NCBI GenBank assembly: GCA_902765725.1 | Contig: CACXAT010000003.1 | Coordinates: forward strand, 62,001 to 126,000 | Origin: an uncultured Lachnospiraceae bacterium | Lineage (GTDB): Bacteria > Bacillota > Clostridia > Lachnospirales > Lachnospiraceae | Direction: 5' to 3' | Length of the DNA stretch: 64,000 nt | Part shown: positions 60,939 to 64,000 of the stretch, in pieces | Position numbering within the stretch: the first letter of the stretch is position 1 | Layout: every line of letters begins with the position of its first letter | The notes under the pieces: generated by a model | What the model saw: the letters and a program-made list of their open reading frames with translations, nothing else | The model's database searches: none | What the model was told of the DNA's origin: nothing | Position numbers and translations under genes: made by a program

Positions 60939-62228
60939 ATGAAACCGTATGCTGAGATGACGAAAGAGGAACTGACCGAAGTCCGCACACAGCTGAGGGC
61001 TGAATATAAGAAGATACAGAACAAGGACCTGAATCTGAACATGGCCAGAGGCAAGCCCTGCGCAGAGCAGCTGGATCTGTCCATGGGCATGATGGACGTG
61101 CTGAATTCAGATTCTGACCTTCGCTGCGAAGATGGCGCGGACTGCCGCAACTACGGCGTCCTTGCGGGCATCCCGGAAGCACTGGAGCTGATGGGCGATA
61201 TGATGGAGGTCCCGAAGGATCACCTGATCATCTACGGCAACAGCTCCCTGAACATCATGTACGACCAGATCGCCAGATCCTTCACCCACGGCGTCATGGG
61301 CAGCACGCCCTGGTGCAAGCTGGACAAGGTGAAGTTCCTGTGCATCGTACCGGGATACGACAGACATTTCCGCATCACGGAATACTTTGGCATTGAAAAT
61401 GTACCGGTCCCCATGCTTGCGACGGGTCCGGATATGGACATGGTCGAGAAGCTGGTCTCCGAAGATGAGAGCATCAAGGGAATCTGGTGCGTGCCGAAAT
61501 ACTCGAACCCCACCGGCAATTCCTATTCGGATGAGACCGTCCGCCGTTTCGCGCGCCTGAAGCCGGCGGCGAAGGACTTCCGTATCTACTGGGACAATGC
61601 CTACACCGTGCATCATCTCTATGATATCGATCAGGACACCATCATCGAGATCCTGGCCGAGTGCAAGAGAGCCGGCAATCCGGACCTGGTCTACAAGTTC
61701 GCTTCGACCTCGAAGGTCACCTTCCCTGGCAGCGGCATTGCGGCACTGGCAGCCTCCCTCAACAACCTGGAGGACATCAAGAAGCAGCTCGGCGTGCAGA
61801 CCATCGGCCATGACAAGGTCAACCAGCTGCGCCACGTGCGTTTCTTCAAGGACATTCATGGTCTGGTGGAGCACATGAGAAAGCACGCAGACATCCTGCG
61901 CCCGAAGTTCGAGGCAGTGGAGAGCATCCTGGAAGAAGAGCTGGGCGGACTTGGGATCGCCAGATGGACCAACCCGAAGGGCGGATATTTCATTTCCTTC
62001 GACACCATGGACGGCTGTGCGAAGGAAGTTGTCCTGAAATGCGCCAAGGCCGGCGTCTCCATGACTCCCGCCGGTGCAACCTGGCCGGGCGGAAATGATC
62101 CGCACGATTCCAACATCCGTATTGCGCCGTCCTTCCCGCCGATCGAAGATCTGAAGACAGCGACCAGACTTCTGGCACTGTGCACGAAGCTGACGGCAGT
62201 TGAGAAGCTGCTGGAAAACGCAGAGTAA
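60939..62228 (+). CDS. Pyridoxal-phosphate aminotransferase, aspartate aminotransferase class Ic-like
   Basis: This 429-residue cytoplasmic fold-type I aminotransferase probably exchanges amino groups between aspartate and 2-oxoglutarate. The N-terminal LNMARGKPCAEQLDLS and GVLAGIPEALELMGDMM match the bacterial Ic/MocR-like aspartate aminotransferases. Cofactor contacts are GNSSLNIMYD, VPKYSNPTGNSYSD and YWDNAYTVHHL; the Schiff-base Lys lies in FASTSKVTFPGSGI. ATG 60939 is chosen because GAGGAG is at 60922-60927; an in-frame GTG at 60927 overlaps that site. The next gene follows after 32 bases, so they may be co-transcribed. Confidence 0.88.
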   Translation: MKPYAEMTKEELTEVRTQLRAEYKKIQNKDLNLNMARGKPCAEQLDLSMGMMDVLNSDSDLRCEDGADCRNYGVLAGIPEALELMGDMMEVPKDHLIIYGNSSLNIMYDQIARSFTHGVMGSTPWCKLDKVKFLCIVPGYDRHFRITEYFGIENVPVPMLATGPDMDMVEKLVSEDESIKGIWCVPKYSNPTGNSYSDETVRRFARLKPAAKDFRIYWDNAYTVHHLYDIDQDTIIEILAECKRAGNPDLVYKFASTSKVTFPGSGIAALAASLNNLEDIKKQLGVQTIGHDKVNQLRHVRFFKDIHGLVEHMRKHADILRPKFEAVESILEEELGGLGIARWTNPKGGYFISFDTMDGCAKEVVLKCAKAGVSMTPAGATWPGGNDPHDSNIRIAPSFPPIEDLKTATRLLALCTKLTAVEKLLENAE

Positions 62229-62260
62229 AGAGCGGAGATGACTGATTAAGGAGGCGCAGT

Positions 62261-63517
62261 ATGCGGGGAAAGACGAGAGGCCGCTCCTCAAATCCGGCGG
62301 AGGCGCCGCAGAAGACCCAGCTGACCATCAGCTGGCGGACCTGCCTGCGGCTGGTATTCTCTGCTTTCATATTGTATCTGTGTGTCACCTGGTGGAGACC
62401 CATCGCCAGCCTGATCTGGCACATGCTGAGCGCAGCCGCGCCGCTGTTTCTGGGATTTGCCATCGCCTACGTAGTCAACATCCTGATGTCACAGTACGAG
62501 CGCTGGTACTTCCCGGGAAGCTCTGATAAGAAATGGGTCCGCAAAACCCGCCGGGCGGTCTGCCTGGTGGGCGCCATCGCCACAGTAATCGGCGCCGTCG
62601 TGCTCCTGCTTCTGATCGTTGTCCCGCAGCTGGTCAATGCCATCACCGTGATCACCCGGCGTGCTCCGAAACTGCTGACCTCCCTGTCTAACAACGCGCA
62701 GTTCATGCAGATGCTTCCGGAGTCGATCCAGACCGCGATCCACGAGCTGGACTACAACAAGCTGATCACCGGGATCATGGACTTCCTGACCAATGGCGCC
62801 ACGCCGTCAGACACGACAGTTGCAGCAGTAGCGGGCAAGAACCTGACCGGGATCCTCGGCTCCTTCTCCTCCGTCTTCATGACAGCCTTCTTCGGCTTCA
62901 TCTTCTCCATCTACATTCTGACCGGAAAGGAGAAGCTGAAGGTGCAGTTCCAGAGACTGGCGGACGCTTATTTCGGAGAGCCCTGGATGTCTAAAGCCGG
63001 CCCGGTTCTCGGGGTCGCAAATGAATGTTTCCATAATTATAGCGTGGGTCAGGTGACGGAAGCCGTCATCATAGGCGTGCTGTGCGCGGCCGGCATGTGG
63101 CTGCTGCGCCTTCCCTACGCCCCGATGGTGGGCACCGTGGTGGGCTTCACCGCACTGATCCCGGTATTCGGATGTTATCTTGGCGCGGCCGTCGGCGCAC
63201 TGATGTGCCTGGCCGTCAGCCCGTGGAAGGCCGTACTGTTCCTGGTCTTCATCTTCGTGCTGCAGCAGCTGGAAGGGAACCTGATCTATCCCAGAGTCGT
63301 CGGCACCTCCCTGGGCCTGCCCGGGATCTGGGTACTGGCAGCCGTAACCGTCGGAGGCGGCATCGGCGGCGTGGCCGGCATGCTCTTCTCGGTCCCGCTC
63401 GCAGCAACCATCTACAAACTCATCAGCATCAACGTACGCAATCGGGAGGCCGACAGCAGCACAGGCGCGACAGCCGCTGACGTGGTCGGCCGGATCCGGG
63501 ACGAGGAGAACACATGA
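62261..63517 (+). CDS. AI-2E family transporter (PerM-like)
   Basis: This 418-residue membrane protein of the AI-2E/PerM family has about eight spans in the usual pattern: two or three near the N-terminus (AAPLFLGFAIAYVVNILM, AVCLVGAIATVIGAVVLLLLIV), an amphipathic stretch (about 125-200), then a cluster from residue 205 on. GYSVGQV-like NYSVGQVTEAVIIGVLCAAG, PVFGCYLGAAVGALMCL and QQLEGNLIYPRVVGTSLGLP are family signatures. Some members export signals or act as sodium/proton antiporters; the role here is unknown. GGAGG precedes ATG. The last four bases overlap the next gene. Confidence 0.9.
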   Translation: MRGKTRGRSSNPAEAPQKTQLTISWRTCLRLVFSAFILYLCVTWWRPIASLIWHMLSAAAPLFLGFAIAYVVNILMSQYERWYFPGSSDKKWVRKTRRAVCLVGAIATVIGAVVLLLLIVVPQLVNAITVITRRAPKLLTSLSNNAQFMQMLPESIQTAIHELDYNKLITGIMDFLTNGATPSDTTVAAVAGKNLTGILGSFSSVFMTAFFGFIFSIYILTGKEKLKVQFQRLADAYFGEPWMSKAGPVLGVANECFHNYSVGQVTEAVIIGVLCAAGMWLLRLPYAPMVGTVVGFTALIPVFGCYLGAAVGALMCLAVSPWKAVLFLVFIFVLQQLEGNLIYPRVVGTSLGLPGIWVLAAVTVGGGIGGVAGMLFSVPLAATIYKLISINVRNREADSSTGATAADVVGRIRDEENT

Positions 63518-64000
63518 CAGCAGCACAATGGCTGAAAGAACTGAAGCTTCCGGCAGAGGACCAGAACCTGGTATCCTCTGCCGTGGTTTATCTGAAGAAA
63601 GGCGCAGGCAGGAGCCTGAAAGCCGGCGGACAGTGGATCTATGACAATGAGATCGACCGGGTTGAGGGCGCCCCGGCGCAGGAGAGCCCGAGACCGGAAA
63701 CAGCCGGCGCCACGCAGGATGGCGACATTCTCCAGGTCCTCGACTTCGACGGATATCCGCTGGGCTACGGCTTCATCAACACCCATTCGAAGATCCGCAT
63801 CCGGATGCTGAGCCGCTACCAGACCAGCCCGGTCACGCCCGCCCTCATAAGAAAGAGAGTGCGAGATGCATGGGCCTACCGCAAGGCGGTCATGGGCGAT
63901 GACATCAGCAGCTGCAGGGTCATCTTCGGTGAGGCCGACTTCCTGCCCGGGATCACCATCGACAAGTTCGAGGATGTACTGGTCATTGAATCCCTGGCCC
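63514..64000 (+). CDS. RlmI-type class I SAM-dependent rRNA methyltransferase, N-terminal part (cut by window edge)
   Basis: The frame starts with ATG overlapping the AI-2E gene stop (ATGA) and is open for 162 codons to the end of the window. Residues about 22-110 form a PUA-like domain (VYLKKGAGRSLKAGGQWIYD, DGYPLGYGFINTHSKIRIRM). RVIFGEADFLPGITIDKFED (about 136-155) is the characteristic junction to the methyltransferase domain in RlmI/RlmK-type 23S rRNA cytosine methyltransferases. The SAM-binding site lies beyond the window. A poorly conserved insert (APAQESPRPETAGATQ) interrupts the PUA domain near residue 60. Confidence 0.85.
   Translation, partial: MTAAQWLKELKLPAEDQNLVSSAVVYLKKGAGRSLKAGGQWIYDNEIDRVEGAPAQESPRPETAGATQDGDILQVLDFDGYPLGYGFINTHSKIRIRMLSRYQTSPVTPALIRKRVRDAWAYRKAVMGDDISSCRVIFGEADFLPGITIDKFEDVLVIESLA

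Overview
The window looks like chromosomal DNA of a GC-rich Firmicute, most likely a gut or rumen clostridium of the Lachnospiraceae type. This is inferred from strong AGGAGG ribosome sites, sigma-A promoters with 17-base spacing, a Gram-positive style LexA box before uvrB, a candidate CcpA (cre) site before a sugar transporter, a transketolase split into two genes, a DUF4428 protein and a cysteine-type glutathione peroxidase. No sequence search was possible, so the taxonomic call is indirect.

Left arm (1-16200): the end of a glycogen debranching enzyme; a three-gene sugar ABC importer; uvrB-uvrA under an apparent SOS operator; a serine acetyltransferase; a short AMP-forming ligase on the minus strand; a 23S rRNA methyltransferase of the RlmL/YpsC type; and a minus-strand molybdate import operon (modA-modB-modC plus a one-domain ModE-like regulator) with a well-formed promoter and overlapping dyad operator.

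Centre (16300-45400): a surface locus dominated by one 22,341-base gene (35 % of the window) for a secreted 7,446-residue repeat protein that resembles filamentous adhesins of the leukotoxin LktA style. It is preceded by a TerB_N/TerB_C protein and a membrane-anchored TPR protein. It is followed by a second secreted protein with the same Ala/Pro/Glu-rich stalk and by a DUF4428 zinc-ribbon protein. All five genes run the same way and may form one assembly and display system. This is the most unusual part of the window.

Right arm (45400-64000): a short Fur-type regulator behind an array of 20-base repeats, glutathione peroxidase, an ABC exporter with a large FtsX-type permease, an S-adenosylhomocysteine recycling pair (deaminase plus hydrolase), a lysophospholipase-like hydrolase, cardiolipin synthase, a 2-hydroxyacid dehydrogenase, split transketolase, a short-chain dehydrogenase, a secreted C39-like peptidase, an aspartate aminotransferase, an AI-2E family permease and the start of an RlmI-type methyltransferase.

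A 215-base palindromic element (56625-56839) with 20-base perfect terminal inverted repeats has a second, half-length copy at 11992-12084. No CRISPR array, tRNA, rRNA, prophage or intact insertion sequence was recognised. Gaps under 300 bases not listed separately hold only ribosome sites and short spacers.
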